From Galeruca laticollis (lineage: Eukaryota; Arthropoda; Insecta; Coleoptera; Chrysomelidae), in contig OY998176.1 in the NCBI GenBank assembly GCA_963921935.1, positions 181,809,842 through 181,873,841 of the forward strand: a stretch of 64,000 nt of DNA, in the 5' to 3' direction. The notes under the pieces were generated by a model, which saw only the letters and a list, made by a program, of their open reading frames with translations, was not told where the DNA came from and did no database searches. The translations under genes were made by a program, and so were the position numbers. Below, piece by piece: positions 32,436 through 43,972 of this stretch; within the stretch, counting starts at the first letter, position 1; every line of letters starts with the position of its first letter.

Positions 32436-35400
32436 AAACCGATAAATTTTATTTGCAGGATAACTGGTCTGGTTGGTTAAATGCAGTTTCACATTTTTAT
32501 AAGCATAATGAAATATCACCTTTATACCTAAGTAAAAATAATTCAGATTCTAGACCTTATTTAGATGTATACATTAATGATAAACGAATAACTAGTTTGC
32601 TTGATACTGGAGCTATGAAAACAATTTTAGGGAAGGGAGGTTTTGAGTTAATTTTGAAAATGAATTTTAAAATAATTCATTGTCCAGATATTATGAACGT
32701 TTCCACGGCAGATGGAAAGTCTCAAACAGTTCATGGAAGCGTGGTTCTGCCAATAACAGTAGAAAATAAAACCGAACAGTTAAATGTGTTGATTGTGCCC
32801 AGCATCAGACAGAACTTAAATCTGGGAGCAGACTTTTGTCAGTTATTCAATGTTAGTCTAGATTTTTCATTGGGAACTTATAATGTTGCATCTCTCGACT
32901 TAAATGAAATTATAGTTAAAGAACACTTCAAAAAAGTTAAGATTCAAACCGAACTGGATTTGACAAGTAAACAGAAGATACAATTAAATCGAGTAGTTGA
33001 ACATTTTAATGAATTAGTCTCTGATACTCTAGGTTGTACTGAGCTATTAGAACATAAAATTGAAGTCACTTCGAATGAACCTTTTAGAAAGAGACCATTT
33101 TTATTATCACCTTATATGCAAGAGCACTTAACTAAAGAAATCGATCGTATGTTAAAGCTAGGTGTGATTAGGCCTTCTACCTCTCCTTATTCTGCTAATG
33201 TTTTACTTGTAAAAAAAGATTCAGGAGAATATCGTGCCTGTTATGATGGTAGACCTCTTAATAGTATATCTGTTCCACAGCCTTATCCATTACCTTATTT
33301 GAGACGAATACTTGATAAAGTTAAAGATGCAAAATTCTTAACATCCATTGATCTTAAACATGCTTATTGGCAGATTAAACTTTCTGAAAATAGTTGCAAA
33401 TATACCGCATTCTCAGTAGTAGGACTAGGTCATTTTGAATTTGTACGCATGCCATTTGGTTTAATGAATGCTAGTCAAACTATGCAGAAACTGATGGACA
33501 GACTCTTCCCCCCTTCAATAGAAAATAACATTTTTGTATATTTAGATGACCTGGTTGTATGTAATAATTCTTTTGAAAGTCATATCGAAACCTTGACTAA
33601 AGTATATGAAACATTAAAGTTTGCAGGTTTAACCATAAACGCTAAAAAGTCTGTGTTTTGTAAACCAAGTCTGGCTTTTCTTGGGTTTATTGTAGATAAA
33701 AATGGGTTACACACCAATCCTGAAAAGGTAGAGGCCATCTGTAATTACAAGAAACCGAAAACGGTTCGTCAATTAAAAAGTTTTTTAGGAATGGCAGGAT
33801 GGTATTCACGTTTTATTAAATCATATTCAGATTTGATAATACCCCTTAATTCAATCATGAAAGGCCGACAAAAATACCAAAACATCACGTGGAATGCAGA
33901 GGCCAATGAAGCGTTTGAGAATATTAAAAAATGTCTTGTAAGCACGCCTGTGTTAAGAAGCCCGGATTTTTCAAAGACATTCACCATCCAAACTGATGCA
34001 AGCCAATACGCTCTTGGTGCAGTGATTACGCAAGGTGAAGGAGAAGATGAGTATGTTGTAGCCTATGCTTCTAGGGTTTTAAATAAAGCTGAGAGAAATT
34101 ATGATGTGACTACTAAGGAATGTTTAGCAATTGTACATGCAGTCCAGAAGTTTCGTTGTTACGTTGAAGGTACAAAATTTAAAATAATAACTGACCATCA
34201 TAGTTTACTTTGGCTGAAACGTTTAGAAAATCCTACTGGAAAACTTTGTAGATGGTCAATATTTTTATCACAATTCGATTATGACTTGATTTTCCGACCC
34301 GGTAAATGTAATATAGTGGCGGATTTTCTTAGTAGATCACCGCCAGACCCCTTAGTTAATGAAATATCCATTGAGAACATTGATAGAACAGATAGATGGT
34401 ATACAAAATTGTATAATAATATCAACAGCTCCCCTGGTAATTATCCCACTTTTTGTATTGAGAATGATTTAATTTTAAAACATGTAGAGCCGAAACACAA
34501 TATATTAATAAATCAGAAACCTTGGAAAATTGTCATACCTAAATCTAATCGAAATAGCATATTAAATGAATGTCATGATATTCCATTGGCGGCACATTTT
34601 GGGTTTAAAAAAACGTACAATAAAATACTAGAGCAATATTGGTGGCCGGGCATGCGCCATGATATTAAGAAGTATATAGCTAACTGTCAAATTTGTCACG
34701 AACAAAAGGCATCTCAGTTAGGTAGAGCAGGGTTAATGGGTGCCCCTAAGAATATTTCACTACCATTCCAACTAATATCTATGGATATACAAGGTCCACT
34801 TCCGCGTTCAAAATCAGGTTTTTGTTATTTATTGGTAGTGGTAGACTGGTTTACCAAATTCACTTTTATTCATAAAATGAAAAGAGCTTTAGCTTCTGAA
34901 ATCTGTAAATTTCTAGAGCAAATTGTAATAACCTATTTTGGCACACCAAGTATTATTATAGCTGATAACGGTTCTCAGTTTAAATCAAAGGAATTTAAAG
35001 CACTTATAAATAAATATAAAATCTCAAATATTTGGTTTAATGCAAGGTATCATCCGCAGTGCAATAACGTTGAACGAAGTAATCGGGTAATTTCGACTGC
35101 AATAAGATCATACATTAAGGACAATAAAAATCAACGTAACTGGGATGAGAATGTTCACCAGATTTGCAATGCAATAAATAGTGCCACTCACGAGGTAACT
35201 AACTTTTCACCAGCATTTCTAGTATTCGGTAGAATTTTACCCCTATCGGGAGAATATTATGGCTTACTTTCTAGTAAACAATTATCACCTTATAAGTTTG
35301 CTGACAGGAATGAGTTGGTTGGTGAACTTTCAAAATTACCTGATATATATAGAGATGTTCATAAAAATATGAAAGCTTCATATGATCGTAATAAAAAATA

Positions 35401-35647
35401 TTATGATTTAAGGAAACGTGCTGTTGAATTCAATGAGGGTGACGTGGTTTATAAAAGAAACTTTGTTTTGTCAGATGCTGCAAATTATTTTTCGAGTAAA
35501 TTGGCCAAGAAGTATATTAAATGCAAAATATCTAAAAAGATTTCACCTATTATATATGAACTTCTGGACGACGAAGGAAAACCTCTTGGTCGCTTTCACA
35601 TTAAAGATTTAAAAGCTAGTCTACATGCAGATTCTAATGATGAGTAA
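32384..35647 (+). CDS. pol: Pol of gypsy element (PR, RT, RNase H, IN)
   Basis: Intact, in the -1 frame of gag, with no ATG needed; residue numbers count from 32453. Protease LLDTGA (Asp51); reverse transcriptase with YLDD at 363-366; RNase H TDAS with Asp515; integrase HHCC zinc finger at about 707-750 and catalytic Asp778, Asp838 and Glu874 (D,D-35-E). The C-terminus has a GPY/F-like segment (EFNEGDVVYKRN, FHIKDLK). It makes and integrates the DNA copy. All catalytic residues are present, so the copy may be active. Confidence 0.95.
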   Translation, partial: RRERRFSIGRSRRKSTLKTDKFYLQDNWSGWLNAVSHFYKHNEISPLYLSKNNSDSRPYLDVYINDKRITSLLDTGAMKTILGKGGFELILKMNFKIIHCPDIMNVSTADGKSQTVHGSVVLPITVENKTEQLNVLIVPSIRQNLNLGADFCQLFNVSLDFSLGTYNVASLDLNEIIVKEHFKKVKIQTELDLTSKQKIQLNRVVEHFNELVSDTLGCTELLEHKIEVTSNEPFRKRPFLLSPYMQEHLTKEIDRMLKLGVIRPSTSPYSANVLLVKKDSGEYRACYDGRPLNSISVPQPYPLPYLRRILDKVKDAKFLTSIDLKHAYWQIKLSENSCKYTAFSVVGLGHFEFVRMPFGLMNASQTMQKLMDRLFPPSIENNIFVYLDDLVVCNNSFESHIETLTKVYETLKFAGLTINAKKSVFCKPSLAFLGFIVDKNGLHTNPEKVEAICNYKKPKTVRQLKSFLGMAGWYSRFIKSYSDLIIPLNSIMKGRQKYQNITWNAEANEAFENIKKCLVSTPVLRSPDFSKTFTIQTDASQYALGAVITQGEGEDEYVVAYASRVLNKAERNYDVTTKECLAIVHAVQKFRCYVEGTKFKIITDHHSLLWLKRLENPTGKLCRWSIFLSQFDYDLIFRPGKCNIVADFLSRSPPDPLVNEISIENIDRTDRWYTKLYNNINSSPGNYPTFCIENDLILKHVEPKHNILINQKPWKIVIPKSNRNSILNECHDIPLAAHFGFKKTYNKILEQYWWPGMRHDIKKYIANCQICHEQKASQLGRAGLMGAPKNISLPFQLISMDIQGPLPRSKSGFCYLLVVVDWFTKFTFIHKMKRALASEICKFLEQIVITYFGTPSIIIADNGSQFKSKEFKALINKYKISNIWFNARYHPQCNNVERSNRVISTAIRSYIKDNKNQRNWDENVHQICNAINSATHEVTNFSPAFLVFGRILPLSGEYYGLLSSKQLSPYKFADRNELVGELSKLPDIYRDVHKNMKASYDRNKKYYDLRKRAVEFNEGDVVYKRNFVLSDAANYFSSKLAKKYIKCKISKKISPIIYELLDDEGKPLGRFHIKDLKASLHADSNDE

Positions 35648-35834
35648 GATACCAGTTAATCTCGCTAGTCTTAAGTTTTGTTGTTAGGTAAGCAATAATA
35701 AACATCTATTGTTACCTTATTATTTTATTGCGAATTTTTTTGTAGCAGTTTATTATGGTAATATTGTACTAGATGAAGATTTTTCCGAATGTTGGTTGAC
35801 TTTTATCTTTGTGAAGTAAACATAAGAAAATCCC

Positions 35835-35848
35835 AAGTGGGAAGATAT
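35835..35848 (+). promoter_or_regulatory. Polypurine tract of gypsy element
   Basis: AAGTGGGAAGATAT immediately precedes the 3' LTR and is purine-rich, as expected for plus-strand DNA priming. The 187 bp between the pol stop and this tract has no open frame. Confidence 0.6.
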
Positions 35849-38120
35849 TGTAACAATCATTTTCACGATTGTTACATTTTTTTTGTTAATAATGGTAGTT
35901 CATATTATTATGTTTAATATAGCTGAGGTAAATTTATTCTCAAATCAACTCCAAGATAAAACTTAAATATAAATTTTTTGATATTTCGGTTTACATAGTT
36001 GTCTACCGCCCCTCGTATTTACAATATACATAAATTCGATTAGGATTGTTATAACTGGTGTTCGCCGGAGGAGTTGCTTTTCGACCGTGAATGTGAATAT
36101 AACTTTGATATAGTAACGGGTCTCCGGATAGAATTCACATGAAAGTCGAAGACAAGTTTTTTGGTTCTGGGCTCAGAGTTTTTGTGAGTTTCTTTTGAGT
36201 CTTACTTTTATGGTTAAAAAATGGAATGCTACGAGTTCTTAAGCCGCAGATATTGATTTTCCAAACAAATTGTAAATATACTAATATGGTAAGGAAGTCA
36301 ATCTATCCTCCTACGGAATCGGGAATCGTTTGGATGTTCCAGTAAGTCCTATTTTCCACCTTACAGTACAACTTGGATTTAGCGTTGGAGCCGTATCTAC
36401 CGGGATTTGGGATATTTAATTATCCTATGATGTAATGCTGTTCTTGCTAGGAGTACTGTAATACAAAGTTAAGTAATTCTCTTCACTTTTTCATTAAATG
36501 CCTTATCAGCATTAGCAGAGTCCATTCAATTTTTTATCTTCACGCTAGTAAATGGTTTTAAGTGTCTTTCAAAGTTAACACTTTACAGTGAACTTTTATA
36601 TAGGAAGATCAACTTAATTATAAATTTTGTTGTCAAACCAACCTTCTAGAATCTTCATAGATGTAAATAATATTTTCATATTTGATGTATAAAGTGTCTT
36701 TTCTGACTATAACCAGTAATTTTAAGTAATTTCGGCGTAATGCCGGTTTTTGTAATATAGTATAATCTTCGTAACTACTTTTATTGAAAATAGTCTCAAA
36801 TTGTTTGGTAGGACTTAATAAGTAGAAATTATTTTGTAGATGCCTAAATTTGTAAATACTGAAATTAGTGAGGTTTCTTGCTTGCTGATTTGTTTAATTC
36901 GAAGTACTGATCACTTTAGACTTTAAGTATTATGACCACTTGTTTTTATAGGGGACAGTTGTTTATTTAATTCTATACTTTTACCTTAATTTCAGCATCA
37001 TATGGTAAGATTGTCTACTTATTTCTTGTTTGAAATTCTAAGTACCAATTGTTGGAGCAGTGGTAAATCAGTATTCGTATTCCCAGAATGAAATATTTTT
37101 TATTTTAAAATTTTCTTCATTCAGATACCACTTATTTCACCCAAGTATCATTGACGTGAAAATTTTTTCGTTTGATTTGTTGAAATTATCGGTTTTATTT
37201 TTTTATTTCGGAATAAAATGAAAATTGATAGTTCGTTAATTGAAATCATTGAGCATAACCTGATGTAAGACCATCAAAATTAATTTCAGTTTCATTAAGT
37301 ATGCAATTATTCTTGACCTTAAGTAATGTTACTTACTCAATAGGTTTCACCGAGCCATAAAAGTTATCTTCACCCAACTAGTGATATACGCTTAAGAATC
37401 AGATCATCTTGTGTCTGATTTCATTTGTTGATTATTTCTGATTAATTATAAATACTCCAACCTAGTTACTTAAAAGTAAATCAAAACTTTGTACTTGTTA
37501 CTTCAACTACCTTTTAATGAACGTACGATCATTAAATGTATAATTGAAGATTTTTTTTTCAGTCCTCTCTGGTTTTGATCATTAATACTTAAATAATTAA
37601 TATTATTCAATATTTGCACAAATAGGTGATTGGCTCATTACTTAGTGATAACTATTGTTATTGGTTTAGAGCAGCTTTATTGATTATTTACTTGGAATAA
37701 TCTTGGTTGGGTAGCGTCCATTTTTTTGCTTAGATCACTTCCTTACAGGAAATAAGTATTGTATTTTAGTTAATATCACTTTGGGGTCAGGTTTATTTTA
37801 CTATCAGGTTTTGCTTGTATCGCCTTATTATCTTTAATAAGTAATTAATCTTGTTTGAGGATAAAGTAGTTTTATATAGATTCGGTCATTTATGAAAATT
37901 GTATATATTTTTATATAGACTCGTATTGTTAATTCGAATTATTAATATATGTATATCTGTATATTTCGATTATCTAGTTTTCTTGGTTCCAATTTTGGGA
38001 TCTGGCGCCTTCTATTACCCACGATCCTAGCCGCCGGAAAAGCTGTATTACAGTCTGAGTTGGCAGGGCAAACATAACATCAAAAAAAAGATAAAAAAAA
38101 CTTGCACAAAACAACGCTAT
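35849..38120 (+). repeat. 3' LTR of gypsy element
   Basis: Near-identical to the 5' LTR with the same 10-bp terminal hairpin. It carries a 1-bp deletion relative to the 5' copy near 36866. It is followed by the AATAT target duplication. 38126-38408 beyond it is leader sequence of the Helitron-like fragment, without a supported gene. Confidence 0.93.
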
Positions 38121-38408
38121 AATATATTGAAAAAGGAAAAAAAGGAAATAAACAGGTATACTTGTCCGTACAGATAAGTTCTGTACTCATTAAAGTTTAA
38201 GCATAAACTGTGTTATCTCCTACTTTCCGCATTGAGACCAACGCGAATCGTGGGCGTGTCCACTTTCAAACTTTCAGCTATATTTGCTAACCTGTACGTA
38301 GAAGAGCAAGTAAGTCTCAGTTCATCAGAGAAAGTCGTTGTAACTAGTGTTGCTTTATTTATGGAAATATTTTTTTTGTAATTGTAATTTAAAATTATTT
38401 TTTGATAA

Positions 38409-40030
38409 ATGAAAATGAATGGACAAAAAACTTCAATTTCAGTCGTTGGCGATGGAAATTGCTTGTTCAGATGTTTGTCTTATTTTATTTTTTCAACTCA
38501 AAAATTTCATTATTTGATACGATTAATAATAGTGAAATTTATTCACGATCATTGGGACAATTTTAAAGAATTTATATGTGGAGAAGGAGTATATATGATA
38601 TACAAATTTCAAATAATGAAGATTATTACAACCATTTATCGAAACAACGAATTTATGGAGGTGAAGTGGAAATAGCTGCTTTTTTACATATTTTTCCCAA
38701 TATAAAAATAGTCATACATCAAGATAATAGGTCACCTGTCGTACATGGAAATACAACATCTAATTTTCAATTAATATTGAAACTTAGTGGTGTAGTTGAT
38801 TCTGGACATTACGATATAATTCAATGTTATAATGAAAATTACGAGGTAGAAAATATTGAAGATCTGAAAGATTCAGCACTTGATACAAAAAAACATTTTG
38901 ATGCAAATAAAAAAAGACAATACCACAAAGAATACATGAGAAAATATAGAATGAAATCAAATCAACAAGAACGAAATATTCAAATTGATACTAATGAAAC
39001 TCCAAGGCAGAAAAAAACAATATATATGAGAGAATATATGAGAAAAAAACGAGCGGAACAAAAAATTGATACTAATGAAACTCCAAGGCAGAAAAAACAA
39101 AAAATTGATACTAATGAAACTCCAAGGCAGAAAAAAACAATATATATGAGAGAATATATGAGAAAAAAAACGAGCGGAACAAAAAAAAAGATAGAAGTCG
39201 AAAAATTAAATATTTCTAGTGATACAGACGAAAATATACATTTAAATCCAATCGATTACAACAACCTTAATCAGAGTATGAATGTCAAAGATTTACATCG
39301 TGAAATTTCTAATGATGAGAACGATAGTGAAGAACATCATGAAAATAGCCAAACAGCACAAAATAACGAAAATATTCTTTCAAACAAAATTCCAATTAGC
39401 ACAAACAACAAATATAGTAATTATATGACCATACATCAGCTCATAAATATTTTGATAAAGAATTTACTAAAAATTCTTTTGGTTATGCCTGCTCAATTTG
39501 TGATCGATTATGGTTCCAAAATGATTTAAAAACTATACCAAAGTCAAGTGATGAGATCATAAAAACTATTATTCCAAAAATTGATATTGATAGCATACGA
39601 GTGTGTTCGAGTGTGTTCTACGTGCAAACAATCCATTTTAAAAAACAAAATTCCAACTATGAGCATTTATAATGGATTTAAATTTATAGATAAACCAAGT
39701 AATCTTCCAAAACTTAACCCAATATCAGAAAGGCTCATATCACCTCGAATACCCTTCATGCAGATAAGAAGATTAAGGCATGGTCAAGGACAATATGGAA
39801 TACTAGGTCAAATTATAAATGTTCCAGTAGAGATTAATACAATGGTTAATTGTTTACCTAGAAATATTGATGATGATCATTGTATTAATGTCCATTTAAA
39901 GAAAAGACAGATACATAAATCCAGTTATTTGATAGGATTTGTGAAGAAAAATGATATTAAACTATGGTTAGATTATTTGAAAAATACCCCATTATATAAA
40001 AAATTATTTCATATTAAAAATTTTTTAATA
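38409..40030 (+). pseudogene. Helitron-like protein, OTU and DUF6570 parts
   Basis: Plus strand: an OTU cysteine-protease-like start (SVVGDGNCLFRCLSYF, catalytic Cys context DGNCLF), a frameshift near 38576, RIYGGEVEIAAF and the matching His region SGHYDIIQCY, a basic linker with repeats, then FGYACSICDRLWFQNDLK and CSTCKQSILKNKIP with LRHGQGQYGILGQIINVPVE (DUF6570 type), which precede the Rep domain in Helitron-like elements. Rep and helicase are missing. The element is cut off at about 40030 next to an inverted repeat. OTU proteases are common riders of Helentron/Helitron2-type elements. Confidence 0.75.
38983..39135 (+). repeat. Coding tandem repeat in Helitron-like linker
   Basis: Three in-frame copies of ATTGATACTAATGAAACTCC plus AAGGCAGAAAAAA encode IDTNETPRQKK at 38983, 39064 and 39103; two are followed by the longer unit TIYMREYMRKK. 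The repeat expands a basic linker between OTU and DUF6570 parts. Confidence 0.85.
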
Positions 40031-40067
40031 TTGTTTTTATTCTCAGTTATTGTCAATGAAGATACAA

Positions 40068-40511
40068 AAAATGTATGCGTCAGTCCAAAACTAACAGCGT
40101 CAAAAGTGAAACTTTTCATGTAATTCAAAAACTGTCAACGAGTGTACAAAAAAATACATTGCAGCAAAGAAAAATTGACTGGAAATTATAATAAAAATGA
40201 TTTATAATAAAAATCAAGAAAAATCTACGGACTATCCCGAATTAATTACTACGGAAGTTTCACTTGTACGTACTATTATTTACATATACATAAAACTATA
40301 TACATATACGTACAAGTGAAACTTCCGTAGTAATTAATTCGGGATAGTCCGTAGATTTTTCTTGATTTTTATTATAAATCATTTTTATTATAATTTCCAG
40401 TCAATTTTTCTTTGCTGCAATGTATTTTTTTGTACACTCATTGACAGTTTTTGAATTACATGAAAAGTTTCACTTTTGACGCTGTTAGTTTTGGACTGAC
40501 GCATACATTTT
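40068..40511. repeat. Inverted repeat, 205-bp arms, 34-bp spacer
   Basis: 40068-40272 and 40307-40511 are inverted copies with one mismatch seen (CAACGAG against CTCATTG). Outer ends read AAATGTATGCGTCAGTCC and its complement. Near-identity implies a recent origin or ongoing homogenisation. It lies at the truncated end of the Helitron-like fragment. A foldback MITE or a local inverted duplication are the alternatives; no target duplication was recognised. Confidence 0.92.
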
Positions 40512-40535
40512 CATCATATATTTGAAGATTGGATA

Positions 40536-40713
40536 CAGTTGAATTATTGGATCTTTACCCGTGCGTAATTAATATCTGATAACATATAACCGACAAATGT
40601 CAAATTATTTTGTTCTGTTCTTCACTATTAATAGAAAGAGATGCCACTTAATAATTGTTGGTTATGTTATCAGATATTAATGACGCACGGGTAAATATCC
40701 AATAATTCAACTG
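40536..40713. mobile_element. MITE of Tc1/mariner type
   Basis: 178 bp beginning CAGTTGAATTATTGGAT and ending in its complement, ATCCAATAATTCAACTG, with inverted arms of about 55 bp (ACCCGTGCGT, ATCTGATAACATA). TA flanks both sides (40534-40535, 40714-40715), as for Tc1/mariner-related MITEs. 40716-41264 is AT-rich without a supported feature. Confidence 0.85.
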
Positions 40714-41264
40714 TATATGTTAAATTTGTTGTTAGTTGATCTTTTTCAATAAGGTCAATAACTAGTTTTTTTCTTCCTTAAATTTAATATGACAAAAATT
40801 ATATAACTACTGAAAATTCCATATCTGTCAGTTATTCCTTCTTTTTTTTATTAGTTTGTTTTTTACATCATGAGTAATATTTTTCTATAAACCCTATTCT
40901 TTCCAGTCATCAAGATACTTAACTAGTATAATTGGCATAAAATATATAGTGTAGCATTGTAATCGGATATCCCCTTTAAGTTATGTTGAGAGCTAAACTC
41001 AGAAAAGTATTAATATTTTAATTACTAACCAGTTTGTTACGTAATTGCTGAAAGGGCGTTCAGTTTAATCGGGATGCCAGACGTAAAATGAGCCCTTTTT
41101 GTATACTATTTGTATTTTTTATGGGCAAAACTAAATTCTCTGAAAAAATAACAAAAAAGAAAATTTTATAACAATGAATAAAACAATTCTTTAAAAATAA
41201 ATATTATGTCCAACTCCTGTTTGTCACTACTAAATAAGTGACATAAAAAATATATTAAACTTAA

Positions 41265-42420
41265 TTAATTTTCTTCTTCCAAAAATTCTATTAATCCTTC
41301 TACCATATCATCTCGATCACTATCGTCTTGTAAATCAATAATAAATGTATTTCCCCCATGAATATGGACTTGCACAATATTCTTATACTCATCTTCATTT
41401 TTGATAACTTTTTTAATCTCTGTTTTAATTGTGCCCAAATTAACTCGATGTCCATGTTTTTCAGCAATACTCTCTAGGGCGTATAATTTCTTGAATTTCT
41501 TTGTCTGTAAAACTTCCATCAGTTGTTGTTTTGTACGAGAATCTTCAAAGTACAAATTATTATCCATTAAAAAAATTTGTAGTCGGTCTTCTTGTAGCTT
41601 TTATTTGGTATTTTATTGAGCTGTCGTAAATGATAAGAAGCGTTGTCAAGAACTACAACACTATTTAGCTCTAAGTTTGGGATGAATATAAATTCAAACC
41701 ATGTTCTTATGATAGTCAACATTGGAATCCTCCATTTTTTCCACATATTTTTAAGGCATTTGTAATCCATTCTTTTCATTTCCACCGCAACGCACAATAA
41801 TGAGTCTGGATCCTTTGTTTGCATGTATTGGTGGCATACAAATGTTTGACCCATCAGTCCATTCTTTCCTAACCGTGTCGTGTGTATCATACCAAATTTC
41901 GTCCAAATAGACAATTGGCCGGTTTTCTTCTCTATCAAGTATGTATACCGCATATCCACTATTCTTCTGCGTTCCAGTTTTCAATAGTTTTCTTACAGCT
42001 ATTTACATTACGGCCGGCATTTGTCAATTTATTTCTTATTTCAATCGTAGGTAACCCATTACTTTTGTAACAGTCATATATGGTGGTTTTTAATAATTTT
42101 ATTACAGACACATCTAAAGGTTTCACCAATCCCTTATCTCATCGCTTCTTGCGTTCATAAGGCCCATTCTTGGCTATTTTACGTATAGCTGACATGGGAA
42201 CTTCTGTTAAATCAGATACTGCTTGCAATAATGCTGTTTCTTCATCGAAACCAAACTTTTCCCGTAGATTCTTATAAACATTGAAACATATTTCCTGTGC
42301 TTACAATTTTAAATGTCGTCGAATCCTGTTTTCACTTTCATCCCCATTATTTAAATTTTCGTCGTTGGAACACACAATATTTTTAACCGAACTCGATATT
42401 TCCCAAGTAAGCCACATTGT
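41265..42420 (-). pseudogene. IS630/Tc1-type DDE transposase remnant
   Basis: Minus strand: helix-turn-helix region (CFNVYKNLREKFGFDEETAL, MSAIRKIAKNGPYERKKR), then DEIWYDTHDTVRKEWTDGSN (first Asp), SVVVLDNASYH (second Asp) and a tail KHGHRVNLGTIKTEIKKVI. The expected LPPYHC-LNPIE block with the third acidic residue is absent: RV is joined directly to NLGTIKTEIKK, a small internal deletion. Several stops and frameshifts are present. Terminal repeats were not identified. Confidence 0.7.
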
Positions 42421-43468
42421 AAATATTTAATTTTTATCTAAAAATATAATTGCAATACTTACCCAAATATTCCACAGAAAATACACTATTTCTTGATGTC
42501 AGACTACCAACTAAAAAGTGAGCACCTGGGTTCGTATAAAAAACGCAGTCTCAAAAAGATTAGTTATAGTTCAGTCAATGATGTGAAAAATAATAAGTTA
42601 TTTGAAATTTATATTTCTAATTCTTCTCAATAAAACGAGATATAAGGTAGTGTTAATTGTCTGGTGTTATGTTTAAGATATTTTTAAATATAATTAGGTT
42701 AATATTGTTTAAAGTAATGTATTTTGTTCTATACATTAACGCTAAGTATATTAAAAAGTAGGATGACGCTCTATAATTGGGGGGTTAAAAATAATCGTTA
42801 GACAGTCGGTAAACGTATTAATAAATGTAAAATTATTAAATATATTTTAACGATTATTAGTTGAAATTATGATATTAAATGAATTTAACGTCAACTAAGA
42901 ATTTTTCATTACAATATTGACTGGACTATGACGATATTCTCGTATTCCAGTTAAACGAAAAGCCGACAGCTTAAACTTCGCACTATAACTACTTCTTGTA
43001 AACTGGGTATGCATAAAAATGGTTTTGATTAAATTGTTTTATAATTCAAATTTTATTATTAATAACTATTAATATTAATAGCAGTTTACGCTCGATCTTC
43101 CGAACTTAACTATAAAACATAATAACTCGTTACATAGTATATTATTTAAGGAGTACATAAGTGTGTTGTAATTATTGGAGTGTAATAATATCCTTTATGT
43201 GCGAGTTAAATACGGTATTTCATCTACGACTATGTACATACACTTTTGAAGAATGCAAAATTATTGTGTTATAATGTTTAATTTTGAATTAAAATTAACA
43301 GTAACGTTAGTACATCTTGTGAAGTTAACACAGGATGTAGAATTCGCACCAAGATTAATGCGATTATCAGAAACACCACATTTGAAGTATTAATAACATT
43401 TAAAGACGTAGATGCATTGCAATTAGCTGAAGCAATGGAATATTGGAAGAACATGGTTGTACTTGTTA
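42421..43468. other. Unassigned AT-rich stretch
   Basis: No gene is supported. A plus-strand frame near 43340-43484 (LITFKDVDALQLAEAMEYW) looks protein-like but has no recognised similarity and is very short. Confidence 0.4.
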
Positions 43469-43965
43469 TTAAATGTTTCTAGCAGTCTCCATTTTATTAG
43501 TCTTTGATCCTTCAATGTCACTTTCGGCCATGTAGCTTGATTTCCACCCTCCGTGGAGCTTTAAGTCTATTGTATTTGCACCTACATCTGTAAATGTTGT
43601 CGCCAATGATCTTCTCACGCAATGCCCTGTATATTTTTCAGTGTTGGGTAATTTCAAGTAAGTTACAATTACTTTTCCAAATGATCTGAATTTGTAGATT
43701 CCAATTGTCTGCACTGTACACTTGTCTTTTTGAAAATCTATAAGAAATGCATTTGTTGTTACATTGGATGGACCTAGATTCATATAATTTTTAACAATGT
43801 CCATTTATTGAAAATTGAATCTGTCACTTCAGTTTTTGTTTTGGGAGCATCCACAAGAAAAGCAGATCCATGATCGTGAAAATGTTCCACTTTCATTAAA
43901 TATAATTCGATGGCACAACATGAGCCCATTACTCCCATAATCAAACCAACCTTTAAAAATACAAA
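43469..43965 (-). pseudogene. Crypton-like tyrosine recombinase, C-terminal
   Basis: The minus-strand translation gives LIMGVMGSCCAIELYLMKV (the first Arg region, where Arg appears replaced), FLVDAPKTKTEV, then after a frameshift near 43805 DIVKNYMNL, KCTVQTIGIYKF, YTGHCVRRSLATTF (the HxxR box) and LKLHGGWKSSYMAESD (second His/Trp, with the active-site Tyr expected nearby). This is the tyrosine recombinase catalytic domain as found in Cryptons and related insect proteins. It ends just before pogo element 3. It is broken by a frameshift. Confidence 0.65.
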
Positions 43966-43972
43966 ATAGGTA

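Larger units (their letters stand above)
27620..38120 (+). mobile_element. Complete Ty3/gypsy-type LTR retrotransposon
   Basis: 10.5 kb with 2273-bp and 2272-bp LTRs, primer binding site, intact gag and pol, and purine-rich tract. The flanking duplication is AATAT (27615-27619 and 38121-38125). I see only two LTR differences (T/A near 27737, a 1-bp indel near 28636), so insertion is recent. There is no env-like frame between pol and the 3' LTR. The element lies between unrelated repeats and disrupts no visible gene. Confidence 0.95.
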
